A stretch of 36,768 nucleotides of DNA from Bacteroidales bacterium. Its GTDB lineage: Bacteria > Bacteroidota > Bacteroidia > Bacteroidales > UBA932. The position numbers and the translations under genes are program-made. The notes beneath the pieces are model-generated. The model worked only from the letters and a program-made list of their open reading frames with translations. It was not told where the DNA came from and ran no database searches. Positions 7,444 through 16,199 of the stretch are shown here, piece after piece (within the stretch, counting starts at the first letter, position 1; each line of letters begins with the position of its first letter). The stretch lies in assembly GCA_024401865.1 (NCBI GenBank), contig JAKSKI010000011.1, positions 1-36,768 of the forward strand, written 5' to 3'.

Positions 7444-8775
7444 ATGGACAGAAGGGATTTCATCAAGGCCTCACTGGCCGGAATGGCAACGGCGGGACTG
7501 GCATCCTGCAGCAACGGAAGCACTGCCGAGGGCAGCGGTTCATCCTCAAGGGAAATCTCCGGCAACGTTCCGGTACGCCTCAACGGATCCGACCGAGTGG
7601 GTCTGCTGGGTTTCGGCTGTATGCGCTGGCCTATGGTCAAGGACGCCGACGGCAATGACATCATTGACCAGGAAGCGGTCAATGAAATGGTGGACAAGGC
7701 TTTGGCTCACGGGGTCAACTACTACGACTCGTCTCCCGTCTATCTCCAGGGCAAGAGCGAACAGGCTGCGGCGACAGCCCTGCTCAGGCATCCCCGCGAA
7801 AGTTACCTTATAGCCACCAAACTGTCGGTTTGGGAGAGCGACAGGCAGAAATGCATCGATATGTACAGGCGTTCCCTGGACATATACAAGACAGACCATA
7901 TAGATTATTATCTGCTGCATTCGATGAACGGGGCCGACAACTTCCGCAGGAGGTTCGTGGATACCGGCATCTGGGACTTCCTCCAGAAAGAAAAAGCGGC
8001 TGGCCACATAAGGAATCTGGGATTCTCGTTCCACGGAGACAAGAACGGATTCGACTCCCTTATGGCACTGCACGACAGCCTACATTGGGATTTCGTTCAG
8101 ATTCAGATGAACTACGTCGACTGGACTCACGCCAAGGATGATGCCACGGCAGAATATATGTATGCCGAACTCGACCGCAGGGAGATACCCATAGTGATAA
8201 TGGAGCCCCTGCTCGGAGGTCGGCTCGCATCCATACCCGCAACCCAGGCCGAAAGGCTCAAGGCATCGGAGCCCGGACGATCCATAGCTTCGTGGGCTTT
8301 CAGGTTCTGCGGCTCTTTCCCCAGAGTGCTCACCGTCCTCAGCGGTATGAACTGCATGGACCACCTGGAGGACAATCTGCGTACATTTACGGAGTTCAGC
8401 GAACTCGGGAGCAAAGAATTCGAACTTCTGTATGACGTAGCCGCACAGATAGACAAATACCCTCTCATCAACTGTACAGGCTGCCAGTACTGCATGCCCT
8501 GTCCCTACGGCATTGACATCCCCGGCATTTTCCGCTTCTACAACCGGCACGTCAACGAAGGCACATACGTGACTTCACCCGAGCAGAAGAACTATGCCAG
8601 GGCCCGCAGGAAATACCTTATGGACTATGACTCCAGCGTAGAGAAAGTCCGTCAGGCAGATCATTGCATCACTTGCGGCAAATGCCGCAAAGCCTGCCCG
8701 CAGCGCATCAGAATACCCGACGAACTGCGGAGAATCGATGAATACATAGAGAAAGTCAGGCGAGGAGAAATCTGA
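7444..8775 (+). CDS. Tat-type lipoprotein aldo/keto reductase with 4Fe-4S domain
   Basis: This 443-aa protein begins with a twin-arginine signal (MDRRDFIKASLAG) ending in a lipobox-like LASC, so it is probably exported folded and lipid-anchored. The aldo/keto reductase barrel carries the tetrad D95, Y100, K126 and H159. The C-terminal part has a CTGCQYCMPCP cluster motif (C344-C353) and a classical ferredoxin motif CITCGKCRKACP (C408-C418). The family usually reduces carbonyls with NAD(P)H; export outside the cytoplasm would argue for electrons supplied through the FeS clusters by the upstream polyferredoxin. The physiological substrate cannot be read from the sequence. Last gene of the thiN operon; repeat copy B follows 5 nt after the stop. 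Confidence 0.87.
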   Translation: MDRRDFIKASLAGMATAGLASCSNGSTAEGSGSSSREISGNVPVRLNGSDRVGLLGFGCMRWPMVKDADGNDIIDQEAVNEMVDKALAHGVNYYDSSPVYLQGKSEQAAATALLRHPRESYLIATKLSVWESDRQKCIDMYRRSLDIYKTDHIDYYLLHSMNGADNFRRRFVDTGIWDFLQKEKAAGHIRNLGFSFHGDKNGFDSLMALHDSLHWDFVQIQMNYVDWTHAKDDATAEYMYAELDRREIPIVIMEPLLGGRLASIPATQAERLKASEPGRSIASWAFRFCGSFPRVLTVLSGMNCMDHLEDNLRTFTEFSELGSKEFELLYDVAAQIDKYPLINCTGCQYCMPCPYGIDIPGIFRFYNRHVNEGTYVTSPEQKNYARARRKYLMDYDSSVEKVRQADHCITCGKCRKACPQRIRIPDELRRIDEYIEKVRRGEI

Positions 8776-8780
8776 CAGAC

Positions 8781-8845
8781 TTGATTCGCGATTGACCTTA
8801 TGAGCCACCGTCGGGACGGTGGCAGAAGTGTGCCCGCCACACCGG
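8781..8845 (+). repeat. 65-bp two-hairpin repeat, copy B (3' of the aldo/keto reductase gene)
   Basis: This copy is inverted relative to 5034-5098, 82% identical without gaps. First stem gccaccgtc (8804-8812) with gacggtggc (8815-8823); second stem gtgtg (8828-8832) with cacac (8838-8842). Compared with copy A several paired positions change together (for example C-G against T-A at the second stem's inner pair). No T-run follows, so it is not a standard intrinsic terminator. Confidence 0.6.
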
Positions 8846-8875
8846 AGACGTGGGTTGATTTTCCGCAAAAGACAC

Positions 8876-8908
8876 AAAAAAGGGCGGTGACATTTAGATC
8901 ACCGCCCT
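8876..8908 (-). terminator. Intrinsic terminator of the left SusCD operon
   Basis: A perfect 10-bp stem (agggcggtga at 8881-8890, tcaccgccct at 8899-8908) with an 8-nt loop is followed on the minus strand by a run of Ts. It sits 9 nt past the stop of the last gene of the susC1 operon. It may also stop plus-strand transcripts from the thiN operon, although the T-tract on that side is weak. Confidence 0.9.
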
Positions 8909-8917
8909 GATTGATTT

Positions 8918-10270
8918 CTATTTTAAATTCGCTTTCAGAGTGTGAGCAGAAACCCTTCTGGATCGTGCGACCGCAGGCTCGGGCTCGGGCTCTTCTTCAA
9001 GGTTCTTGGTTATGTAGGCCTCATCCTGAATTTCACCTGATTCATCGAACGAAGCTGCAAGTATGACAAACTGAGTGATTTCGGGCTCGGGGAAAGGCAA
9101 CAGGTATTTCTGGACTGACTCCCTTAATGTTACGACACCTTCTTCGCCATTGACAATCATCTGTTCTGCCAGCATCAACGCTTCCAAAGTGGTTTCAGGA
9201 CTGCTGAGATCTGCAGGAACCATCACAAGACAAACCTTGTCAATGTCCTCTGAACCTTCGCCTTCCTTGCCGAGCATGACGTCCAGGTTGGCATAAGGAT
9301 AAGGCGTATCGTCTTCGGGCATATCGACATACAGACCGTTGAGCTTGAGGCTTACGCTGTAATCGGGCTGCTTGAATCCGTCGAGACAGAACCTTTCAAA
9401 GCCGAAGGACCAAGTGCCGTCCACCACGCCATAGTCAGCGATATAGTAAAGAACGCAGAGATTGAAAGTACCTGTTTCCGGATCATAGAAGGAACCTTCT
9501 TTACAAAGCTCAGCTTCTTCGGGAGACAGGTAAGCTTCAAATATGTCAACATAATCTCTGAATTCGGTTACGAACATCTCTCCGTAATCGTTTGCCAATC
9601 CAGTATCTCCGTCTTCAATGGTGCAGCTATTGCTAGCGGCGTTGTATGAGAAGTACAGAGTCTTGTTGCAGGCCCAATGAAGTATCCTGAACTTATAATT
9701 GTCAGGGTTGGCTAGAGACTGTGAGTATTCCACCTCAAGGGCGGGATCCATATCGGCTCCGAAATCTTCACCTATGCAATCATAGTAGTAGTCACCTACA
9801 CCGGTCGCAGGAGACACTTTGTAGGGTGCCCATTCCGTCCAGGGCGAGAACTTGACTATCAAAGAGATGGCGTCAACGCCATAAGGAGTAACTTCGCTTT
9901 CTCCAATCTTGAGGGAAATTTCATAATCAATATCGGAAATGATATTGTCAAAATCCACACCCACCTGCACAGTAGCCTTGTTGGAGCCGTCAGCGAAACT
10001 GACGGACTGGGGGAATGTGAATATTCCGCTTTCGTCTTTATCGACTCCGGAGACGGGCACCGAAAGCGCACCCGCAGTGACGTTACGGAACACATTTACG
10101 TTGAATGTCCGCTGGCCGTCACTAAGGCTTATATCGGTCCCCTCATCCAAAGAGAAATACACCTGAGCATTGTCAGGGAGGGTGCCCGGCTCGTAGTTAT
10201 CCTTGACGCTGCAGGCTACTGCAGAAGACAGGAGCACAAGGGCACATAATATTTTGTATGTATTTTTCAT
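8918..10270 (-). CDS. SusCD-associated surface lipoprotein with Calx-beta-like domain
   Basis: This 450-aa lipoprotein (start MKNTYKILCALVLLSSAVAC, lipobox Cys at 20) is the third gene of the susC1-susD1 operon, the place usually held by SusE/SusF-type or other substrate-binding surface lipoproteins. Residues of about 30-120 (NAQVYFSLDEGTDISLSDG ... VPVSG) look like a Calx-beta/immunoglobulin-like beta-sandwich of the type seen in Bacteroidota surface lipoproteins. The rest has many aromatic residues but no motif I recognise. I chose the ATG at 10270 because it gives a clean lipoprotein signal; an ATG at 10282 adds four residues. The C-terminus is Glu/Pro-rich then basic (EEEPEPEPAVARSRR). 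The ligand is unknown. Confidence 0.75.
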   Translation of the reverse strand: MKNTYKILCALVLLSSAVACSVKDNYEPGTLPDNAQVYFSLDEGTDISLSDGQRTFNVNVFRNVTAGALSVPVSGVDKDESGIFTFPQSVSFADGSNKATVQVGVDFDNIISDIDYEISLKIGESEVTPYGVDAISLIVKFSPWTEWAPYKVSPATGVGDYYYDCIGEDFGADMDPALEVEYSQSLANPDNYKFRILHWACNKTLYFSYNAASNSCTIEDGDTGLANDYGEMFVTEFRDYVDIFEAYLSPEEAELCKEGSFYDPETGTFNLCVLYYIADYGVVDGTWSFGFERFCLDGFKQPDYSVSLKLNGLYVDMPEDDTPYPYANLDVMLGKEGEGSEDIDKVCLVMVPADLSSPETTLEALMLAEQMIVNGEEGVVTLRESVQKYLLPFPEPEITQFVILAASFDESGEIQDEAYITKNLEEEPEPEPAVARSRRVSAHTLKANLK

Positions 10271-10284
10271 ATCTGACATCATTA

Positions 10285-11958
10285 TTATTTGTCAACCCAC
10301 TTTTTAACCGAACCTGTAGGATCGGGATTGTTATAACCGTCAAGGGCGGGATTGCCTTCGATTTCACTCTGAGGTATGACCCAGTTCCACCAAGGGCAGA
10401 CTCCTGTACAGTTGTAATGCTGGTCGGAGCAGGCGTTGGTGCCGGTAAATCCGTTATGCTGGCCCATAGCAAGACGCTTGGCATCGAAGAAGATGATACC
10501 CTCGCCCCAGAACTCGATAGTCTTCTGGAAGAAGATTTCCTCCTGGAATGCCCTCAGCGTACTTGCATTGCAGGAATAGTTTGGATTCCTGTATGATTGC
10601 ATGAAGGATGTCAGGGTAGCTTTGCCCTGAGCGAGATCTGACATGGCCTCGGCCTCAGCCTTGATGAAATACATCTCCTCGACGCGCATAAGGGGAACGT
10701 CGGTGACGCCGCCTTCCTTATAAGTGTCGCAGTTGCCCTTACCGGGACGGAACTTGAGTGAAGTGTAGGGCATTGCGGGCTTATCATCGGGATCGAAGAC
10801 GTCACGATTGGTCTTGTACTTGTAGAAGTCCTTCCCCTTGGGATCTATCCAGGAGTGCTTGCGCCAGTCGGTATTGGAAATCCTGTCATAGGTTTCGCAA
10901 AGGAGTCCGCGGCAGGGTGCGAATGCATAAGCTGTCCAGGTAGGCTCCACTGACAGATGTCCCACATAGGTGCAGAGGTTGCTGGTTGTCTCGGCTGAAT
11001 AACGGAGGCACCACATCCAGGCATTGTTGCTGACTGCGCTGTTGAATCCGTTTACGGGATCCTCCCACTCTGCCTGAGTCAGAGGAGTGCATCCGGAAGC
11101 GTCGATGGCCTTCTGGGCATATTCGGCAGCCTTCCTGAAATATTCACTTCCACTGCCCGCAGCCTTCTCCTCAAGAGACGAACCTCTTTCAAGATTGGCG
11201 CGTGCCTGAAGTCCGTACACAACCGGGAGACTGGGGAGAACGGGATTCTTCTCACTGTAGTTGGCCATATATGCCTCGGCCTTGTCAAGATCCTCGAAGA
11301 TGAACTTATACATACCATCCTCCGGGACACGGGGATTGTTCTTGGCATCTTCGAGAGTGGTAGCCTCTGTGACGATAGGGACGGTAAGTCCCTTAATGTC
11401 ATTCTCGGGCTTGTACTTGGCGTCCACATTGGGATCGGTGGGAGCTTTCCACTCATAGACTCTGGTAAGGTTGAGATACTGCCAGGCCCTGACGGCATAA
11501 GCCATACCCTTGTACTGGAGCTTGAGTGCATCTGTTTCATCCTCGGGAACCGCACCGATGACGTCGTTGGCAGACTTGATGAACATATAGAACGTCAGCC
11601 AGGGCACATATGCTCTCGCTGTCTTGGGACCAATTGTAAATGAGCCGAAGCCAGACCAGTATGAATACCAGTCATAACCTGAGCCTTCCTCGGAATTGTC
11701 GACAATGGTTCCGGAAGCCTGATCGAGGGCAAGCATGATACCGGGATATGCCATATCGAACTCGTATGTCTGAGAGCCATAGATGAGATAACCCTGAACC
11801 AGCTGTGCGGGCAGACCGTTCACTGCAGCGGCCAAAGCGCTGGGACTCCCCGCGAGCTGCTGGGTAGTAGCCTTGTCTGTAGGGAAAGTTTCCTTGATGC
11901 AGCTGCTGGCAAGCACTGCCACGACTGCCATTATTGCGATTATATTACGATTTTTCAT
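10285..11958 (-). CDS. SusD-like nutrient-binding lipoprotein (operon 1)
   Basis: This 557-aa SusD/RagB family lipoprotein (signal with AVLASSC, Cys 20) is the lid that captures substrate for the TonB-dependent channel encoded just upstream. Family marks are the TPR-rich helical core with an AVRAWQYLNLTRVY helix and a C-terminal IEFWGEGIIFFDAKRL segment. The gene follows susC1 by 17 nt and has an AGGAG ribosome-binding sequence a few nt before the ATG. It shares only family-level similarity with the other SusD (19449-20987), unlike the near-identical start of the two SusC genes. Substrate cannot be assigned. Confidence 0.93.
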   Translation of the reverse strand: MKNRNIIAIMAVVAVLASSCIKETFPTDKATTQQLAGSPSALAAAVNGLPAQLVQGYLIYGSQTYEFDMAYPGIMLALDQASGTIVDNSEEGSGYDWYSYWSGFGSFTIGPKTARAYVPWLTFYMFIKSANDVIGAVPEDETDALKLQYKGMAYAVRAWQYLNLTRVYEWKAPTDPNVDAKYKPENDIKGLTVPIVTEATTLEDAKNNPRVPEDGMYKFIFEDLDKAEAYMANYSEKNPVLPSLPVVYGLQARANLERGSSLEEKAAGSGSEYFRKAAEYAQKAIDASGCTPLTQAEWEDPVNGFNSAVSNNAWMWCLRYSAETTSNLCTYVGHLSVEPTWTAYAFAPCRGLLCETYDRISNTDWRKHSWIDPKGKDFYKYKTNRDVFDPDDKPAMPYTSLKFRPGKGNCDTYKEGGVTDVPLMRVEEMYFIKAEAEAMSDLAQGKATLTSFMQSYRNPNYSCNASTLRAFQEEIFFQKTIEFWGEGIIFFDAKRLAMGQHNGFTGTNACSDQHYNCTGVCPWWNWVIPQSEIEGNPALDGYNNPDPTGSVKKWVDK

Positions 11959-11975
11959 AACTGTTCTCCTTCGGA

Positions 11976-14900
11976 TTAGAATTTGATGTTAAGTCCGCCG
12001 GATAATGTCCTGATGGGCTGATAAACAGTAGCATTGGATGTTCCCTCGAAGGAATAGCGGGGGTCGAAACCCTGCCTTGCGGAGATATATCCAAGGTTTT
12101 GGGCTGCAAAGTATATACGCAGAGCCTCCACACCGAATTTCTTGGTCCACTTGCCGGGGAAGGTATATCCGAAGTTGAGGTTCTCTATGTTGAGATAGCT
12201 TGCACTCGTGAGGAAGCGGTCTGAAGAACCGTTGGTGTACTCGTCAGCGTATTGGAACCTGGGGATGTTGGAGCCCTTGTTGTCAGGAGTCCAGGCGTTG
12301 CGGATATCCTTATGGATACCATATCCTATGGAGCTTGAGGTAGGTGAACCCATAAAGGTTTCATAACCGTCATCATAGGACATTCCTCCCAACTGATATG
12401 AGAAGTTGATGGAGAAGTCGAATCCGTAGATTTTGAGGGAAGTGCCGAAACCGCCGTATACATCAGGAATCGAGCTTTTTGCGAGGTAATATGATCCCTG
12501 AGACCACACGTTGGTCTTTTCCCTGTCCACAATATTGCCGTCATCATCCTTCACATCCTTCCACCAGAGGGACTCTCCGGTCTCGGGATCCACACCGGCA
12601 TAGCTCTTGAGATAGCGGGTGTAGATGGGCAGGTCTTCTCCATAGAAATATGAACCGTCAGTGTATCCGTCGTGACCTTCCATTGTGAGAGTCTTTACGT
12701 CAGGATGGAGATAGGTGACCTTGTTCTTGAGAGTGGTGGCATTGAAGTCGAATCTCCAGTTGATATTGTTGGTGTTGATGATGTTGACTCCGATGTTGAA
12801 CTCCAGACCCTTGTTGTACATATCACCTACGTTCTTGTAGAAGGAACTGTAGCCGAGAGACTTGGCGACCGTGAACCTAAAGAGCATATCGTGAGTGTTG
12901 CGATAGAAATACTCCACTGATCCGTCGAGGACTCCGTGGAAGAGCTCGAACTCCACACCTGTGTTGAAGCTGCCGACCTTCTCCCAGGAAATCTCGGGGT
13001 TACCCTTGGCGTTGAACATCGTCGCGGGCTTTCCGTCGGAAGGGACGATATTGTAGGTATCGGTGTACATATACTCACCGATGAGGTTATCGTTACCGTT
13101 CTCACCGTAGGAGGCCTTCAGCTTGAGCAAATCGACCCAGGAAGCGTTGAACCAGTTTTCCTTGCTGATTATCCAGGCGGCACCGGCTGACCAGAAATTA
13201 CCCCAGCGGCGGAGGGGGTCGAAACGGGAAGATGCATCCCTACGGTAGGAGGCGCTTGCGAAGATGCGGTTGTCATAATCGTACTGAGCGCGTCCGAGGA
13301 ATCCTTCGGTGTTGTATTCGGTGGTGTAGGAATACGCATTCTTATTGTCAATGACGGCACCGTCAAGCTCCTTGTTGTCCTGAGAGAACATCTGCTGCTT
13401 GGAACCGCCTACTTCTGCACCCTTGATGTTATAGTACTCGTGACCAACCATCACATTGACATTGTTCTTGCCGAATGACTGGGTGTAATTGAGCAACTGC
13501 TGGGTGTTGAAGGCAAAATTGCGTGCGTGAGACTTGCCGACCGTACCGCCGGAACCCGCAAACTGTCCATAGTAAGGATTGCTCACACTTGTGCTGCGCG
13601 CCTCAGTGACAGATCCGCTTCCGTTGACGGTAAACTTGAAGTACTTAAGGAAGGTGATGTCCACGACACCCTGGGCATTGAAGGCATTCCCTTCGGAGTT
13701 GTTGGTATTCAATCGATTTGCCTGCAGAGGGTTGGCGTTGGTGATGAAAGGACGGACGAGTCCTGCGTTCATACCGTCACCGTAGTCGTACATAGTAAAA
13801 CCATGAGCGTCATTCATAATGTTGCCATTACCGTCACGGACGAAGAGAGGATAGATAGGAGCAATCTGGGATGTGAACGCCCAGATGTTACCGGTGGATG
13901 TTCCTTTTCCTTCGTCATTGAGAGAATTGGCATCAAACTTTGCGTACGACATATTGCCGGTAACTTTGAGCCAGGACTTCGCCTGATACTCAGCCCTGAG
14001 CCTTGCGGTAAGGCGCTTGAAGTCAGAATTGGCAGTGATACCCTGATTGTCGAGATATGCCAGCGAAGCATAGATGTTGGTCTTGTCTCCGCCCCCGGCT
14101 ACGCTGAGGTTGTACTCCTGACGAAGGGAGTTGCGATAAGCGTAATCGTTCCACCTGTCAGGCTGAAGGTAGTACTCCTGTCCATTATAGTTGATCTTGT
14201 GACCGATCTTGGCATTAGGATTGAGTTTGCCGTTGTAGCCGATGAAGAGCTGTCCCGCGGGAGCTTCCATAGTCTGGTAGCCGAGTCCGCCTGCGGATGC
14301 GGGACCGAAAAGAGCGTTGTTGGAAACGATAGTCGCCTCCTTGGGGGAAAAGCCCTGCTCGCTTACATAATAGTTGTAGAGACCGGCGTAGAAAGCCTCG
14401 TAGAACTGACCGGGATCAGTAATAAGGTCATAGTCCTTGAGAGCCTTCTGGTTGACACCCAACTTGGCATCGAAGGTAATGACGGCATCCTTGCTCTTTG
14501 CCTTCTTGGTGGTGATTATAATGACACCGTTGGCGCCACGTGCACCGTAAAGGGCGTTGGAAGCCGCATCCTTGAGGACCGTGGTGTTCTCAACATCGTT
14601 GGGGTTGATATTGTTGATGTCTCCGTCATACGGGACACCGTCAACGATGTAGAGAGGTTCATTCTTAGCTGATATGGAGCTGTAACCCCTGATACGGATG
14701 GAAGGCTTGGAGGTGGGGTCGCCGCTGGACTGGGCGAGCTGCACACCGGCCACCTGACCTGCGAGAGCAGAAGTGACGGCGCTTACCTGCGACTTGCTGA
14801 GTTTCTCGGAATTGACAACGGAAGCAGAACCGGTGAAGGACTCCTTGGTCGAGGTTCCGAAGGCCACGACGATTGTCTCCTCGAGGAGTTCGCTGTCCGG

Positions 14901-15188
14901 TTCGAGGTTCACATTAATTACCGTACGGCCGTCGACCGAAATTTCGGCGTCAACGTAACCGATTGTTGTGAAGCCGAGAGTCGCGTCAGGTGAAACCGTG
15001 ATGGAGTAGCGGCCGTCATTGTCGGCAACAACACCATCGGGAGTACCCTTGACGAGAATAGCAGCTCCAGATAGAGGCTCCCCGTTGGAAGCATCTGTCA
15101 CGACACCCGTAACCGTGATCTTCTGCGCGAAAGCGGCAGAAGACACGAGGATTAACAGTGCCGTAAGAAAAACTTTAAGTTTTCTCAT
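11976..15188 (-). CDS. SusC-like TonB-dependent outer-membrane transporter (operon 1)
   Basis: This 1,070-aa SusC/RagA family receptor has a signal peptide (MRKLKVFLTALLILVSSAAFA), then a CarboxypepD_reg-like domain (about 24-100; ITVTGVVTDASNGEPLSGAA), a plug domain (about 120-230; GARGANGVIIITTKK) and a C-terminal beta-barrel ending GGLNIKF. It has no N-terminal STN domain, so no direct anti-sigma-factor signalling is expected. The ATG at 15188 gives a clean signal peptide; a TTG 24 nt upstream is less likely. The first 128 coding bases and the 95-bp leader are identical to those of the divergent susC at 16295, as part of a 223-bp perfect inverted repeat. Substrate unknown. Confidence 0.95.
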   Translation of the reverse strand: MRKLKVFLTALLILVSSAAFAQKITVTGVVTDASNGEPLSGAAILVKGTPDGVVADNDGRYSITVSPDATLGFTTIGYVDAEISVDGRTVINVNLEPDSELLEETIVVAFGTSTKESFTGSASVVNSEKLSKSQVSAVTSALAGQVAGVQLAQSSGDPTSKPSIRIRGYSSISAKNEPLYIVDGVPYDGDINNINPNDVENTTVLKDAASNALYGARGANGVIIITTKKAKSKDAVITFDAKLGVNQKALKDYDLITDPGQFYEAFYAGLYNYYVSEQGFSPKEATIVSNNALFGPASAGGLGYQTMEAPAGQLFIGYNGKLNPNAKIGHKINYNGQEYYLQPDRWNDYAYRNSLRQEYNLSVAGGGDKTNIYASLAYLDNQGITANSDFKRLTARLRAEYQAKSWLKVTGNMSYAKFDANSLNDEGKGTSTGNIWAFTSQIAPIYPLFVRDGNGNIMNDAHGFTMYDYGDGMNAGLVRPFITNANPLQANRLNTNNSEGNAFNAQGVVDITFLKYFKFTVNGSGSVTEARSTSVSNPYYGQFAGSGGTVGKSHARNFAFNTQQLLNYTQSFGKNNVNVMVGHEYYNIKGAEVGGSKQQMFSQDNKELDGAVIDNKNAYSYTTEYNTEGFLGRAQYDYDNRIFASASYRRDASSRFDPLRRWGNFWSAGAAWIISKENWFNASWVDLLKLKASYGENGNDNLIGEYMYTDTYNIVPSDGKPATMFNAKGNPEISWEKVGSFNTGVEFELFHGVLDGSVEYFYRNTHDMLFRFTVAKSLGYSSFYKNVGDMYNKGLEFNIGVNIINTNNINWRFDFNATTLKNKVTYLHPDVKTLTMEGHDGYTDGSYFYGEDLPIYTRYLKSYAGVDPETGESLWWKDVKDDDGNIVDREKTNVWSQGSYYLAKSSIPDVYGGFGTSLKIYGFDFSINFSYQLGGMSYDDGYETFMGSPTSSSIGYGIHKDIRNAWTPDNKGSNIPRFQYADEYTNGSSDRFLTSASYLNIENLNFGYTFPGKWTKKFGVEALRIYFAAQNLGYISARQGFDPRYSFEGTSNATVYQPIRTLSGGLNIKF

Positions 15189-15283
15189 TTGGTTGATCTT
15201 TAGGTTAAACAATAATTTATACTAACTACTTAATTTAGTTGCGATTACGAATTTGCCTCAGGCACTTTATTATTGCGTAGAAT
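14857..15283 (-). repeat. Left arm of long inverted repeat (223 bp perfect core at 15061-15283)
   Basis: Bases 15061-15283 are the exact reverse complement of 16200-16422. Beyond the core the arm continues outward as coding homology to 14857 with about 17 mismatches in roughly 204 bp (about 92% identity), most of them at third codon positions. The core covers the susC1 leader, signal peptide and start of the CarboxypepD_reg-like domain. Inside the core there is no mismatch even in the 95 noncoding bases, which suggests recent exchange between the arms. Confidence 0.95.
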
Positions 15284-15398
15284 AAAGCACCGGCTACAAA
15301 TTCCTGTTGTCCAATGACTTATTATTTCTATTGAAAGTTTCTAAACTTTTTGATGATTGTCTTTACCTTAGTTTGAACACAAATTTTTTAAACCGATT

Positions 15399-15533
15399 AT
15401 GGCAAATACCTTCATCAACCCACTGGATGACGCGGAATTCAAGGTATTCCTCGGCCCCCATCGCATCATTGGCAGCAATTCGTTGTCACAAATCGAAGAC
15501 CATACAAGCCCTTCTGTGGGGGAGGCCCTGTGA
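15399..15533 (+). pseudogene. Truncated N-terminus of a possible Rpn/PD-(D/E)XK nuclease-transposase
   Basis: A 44-codon frame starting MANTFINPLDDAEFKVFLGP resembles the N-terminus of the Rpn/PDDEXK_2 family of recombination-promoting nucleases, which typically begin with an INPxxDxxFKxxFG pattern. After about 25 residues the likeness is lost and a stop follows, so no catalytic core remains. It is better called a relic than a gene. A TTAGTTTG sequence 23 nt upstream of the ATG is close to a -7 element. The assignment rests on a short match seen by eye. Confidence 0.35.
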
Positions 15534-15617
15534 CGGTGTGGCATAATTGGCTGGACTGTTACAGACATCCGTCCACAGAACGCACCCCAAGCCATATCTG
15601 CTGTGACAACGAATTGC
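15475..15617. repeat. 16-bp perfect inverted repeat bounding 143 bp within the spacer
   Basis: gcaattcgttgtcaca (15475-15490) is the exact reverse complement of tgtgacaacgaattgc (15602-15617). The left copy falls where the nuclease relic loses its family likeness. No target-site duplication is visible around it. It could be the ends of a small inserted element, a remnant of an inversion, or a recombinase site. Confidence 0.5.
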
Positions 15618-16199
15618 GGGATAAAGATATGGGCAGGCTCACCTCAGTTTGGCGGAAATGCGATAAGAATTATATACTGTCGCACAAACACATAGTTTTA
15701 TTGGTAATCCCAATTTTTGAGCCGGTTCAAGGTTGGATTATTACAGCAAAGGGAATTGTAATCAAAACAGTCTGAAAATCTTAAGGCTTTGCGTGGGAAA
15801 CTGCAAATTACTGGATTATAGCATAGAAGCAACCAGTAGGGGTGCAAACAACGAACCTAGCCTCTTTATTCAGATATTCATGAACACCCTGTATATACCG
15901 CATATTCGCATGAATAATATTCAAAAGAAGGGTTTTTAATAATTTTTATGATTTTTTTAAAATAATTTTTAGTTTAGATTTTTAAGAAAAAAGCGCTAAA
16001 AAATTAAAATCTGTAATCAATATCCAGAATAAACCCGACAATAAGTAATGAAAAACCCTGTAAATGCCTCATTTTTCACGAATAAGAGCGCTTATAATAA
16101 TTTGGAATGTTCAATTTTTTTTGTCAATTTCGCCCCTTGATTCGCTTTTTGTGGGGTGATTTTTGTCGCGTATGTATAGTGAGTTTGATAGACTGCAAC

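Larger units (their letters stand above)
15284..16199. other. Asymmetric spacer between the inverted susC arms (invertible-segment candidate)
   Basis: These 916 bp hold no intact gene I can support. The left part (to about 15620) is mixed-composition and contains a nuclease relic and a 16-bp inverted repeat. The middle (15620-15920) shows nothing recognisable. The right part (about 15930-16199) is strongly AT-rich with long T and A runs, as expected of a promoter region, and includes TGAGTTTG at 16180-16187, one mismatch from the -7 consensus TAnnTTTG. The spacer therefore differs at its two ends, so its orientation could decide which susC is transcribed. No recombinase gene lies in the window. 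Confidence 0.55.

Noticed and set aside
13527..14672. 381-codon open frame antisense to susC1
   Set aside because: No signal peptide, domain or promoter; the opposite strand clearly encodes the receptor plug and barrel.
15307..15546. 79-codon plus-strand frame in the spacer
   Set aside because: The overlapping frame at 15399 has the family-like N-terminus; this one shows none.
15530..15775. 81-codon frame in the susC spacer as a real gene
   Set aside because: It has no recognisable motif, crosses the 16-bp inverted repeat and lacks a promoter; its length is within chance.
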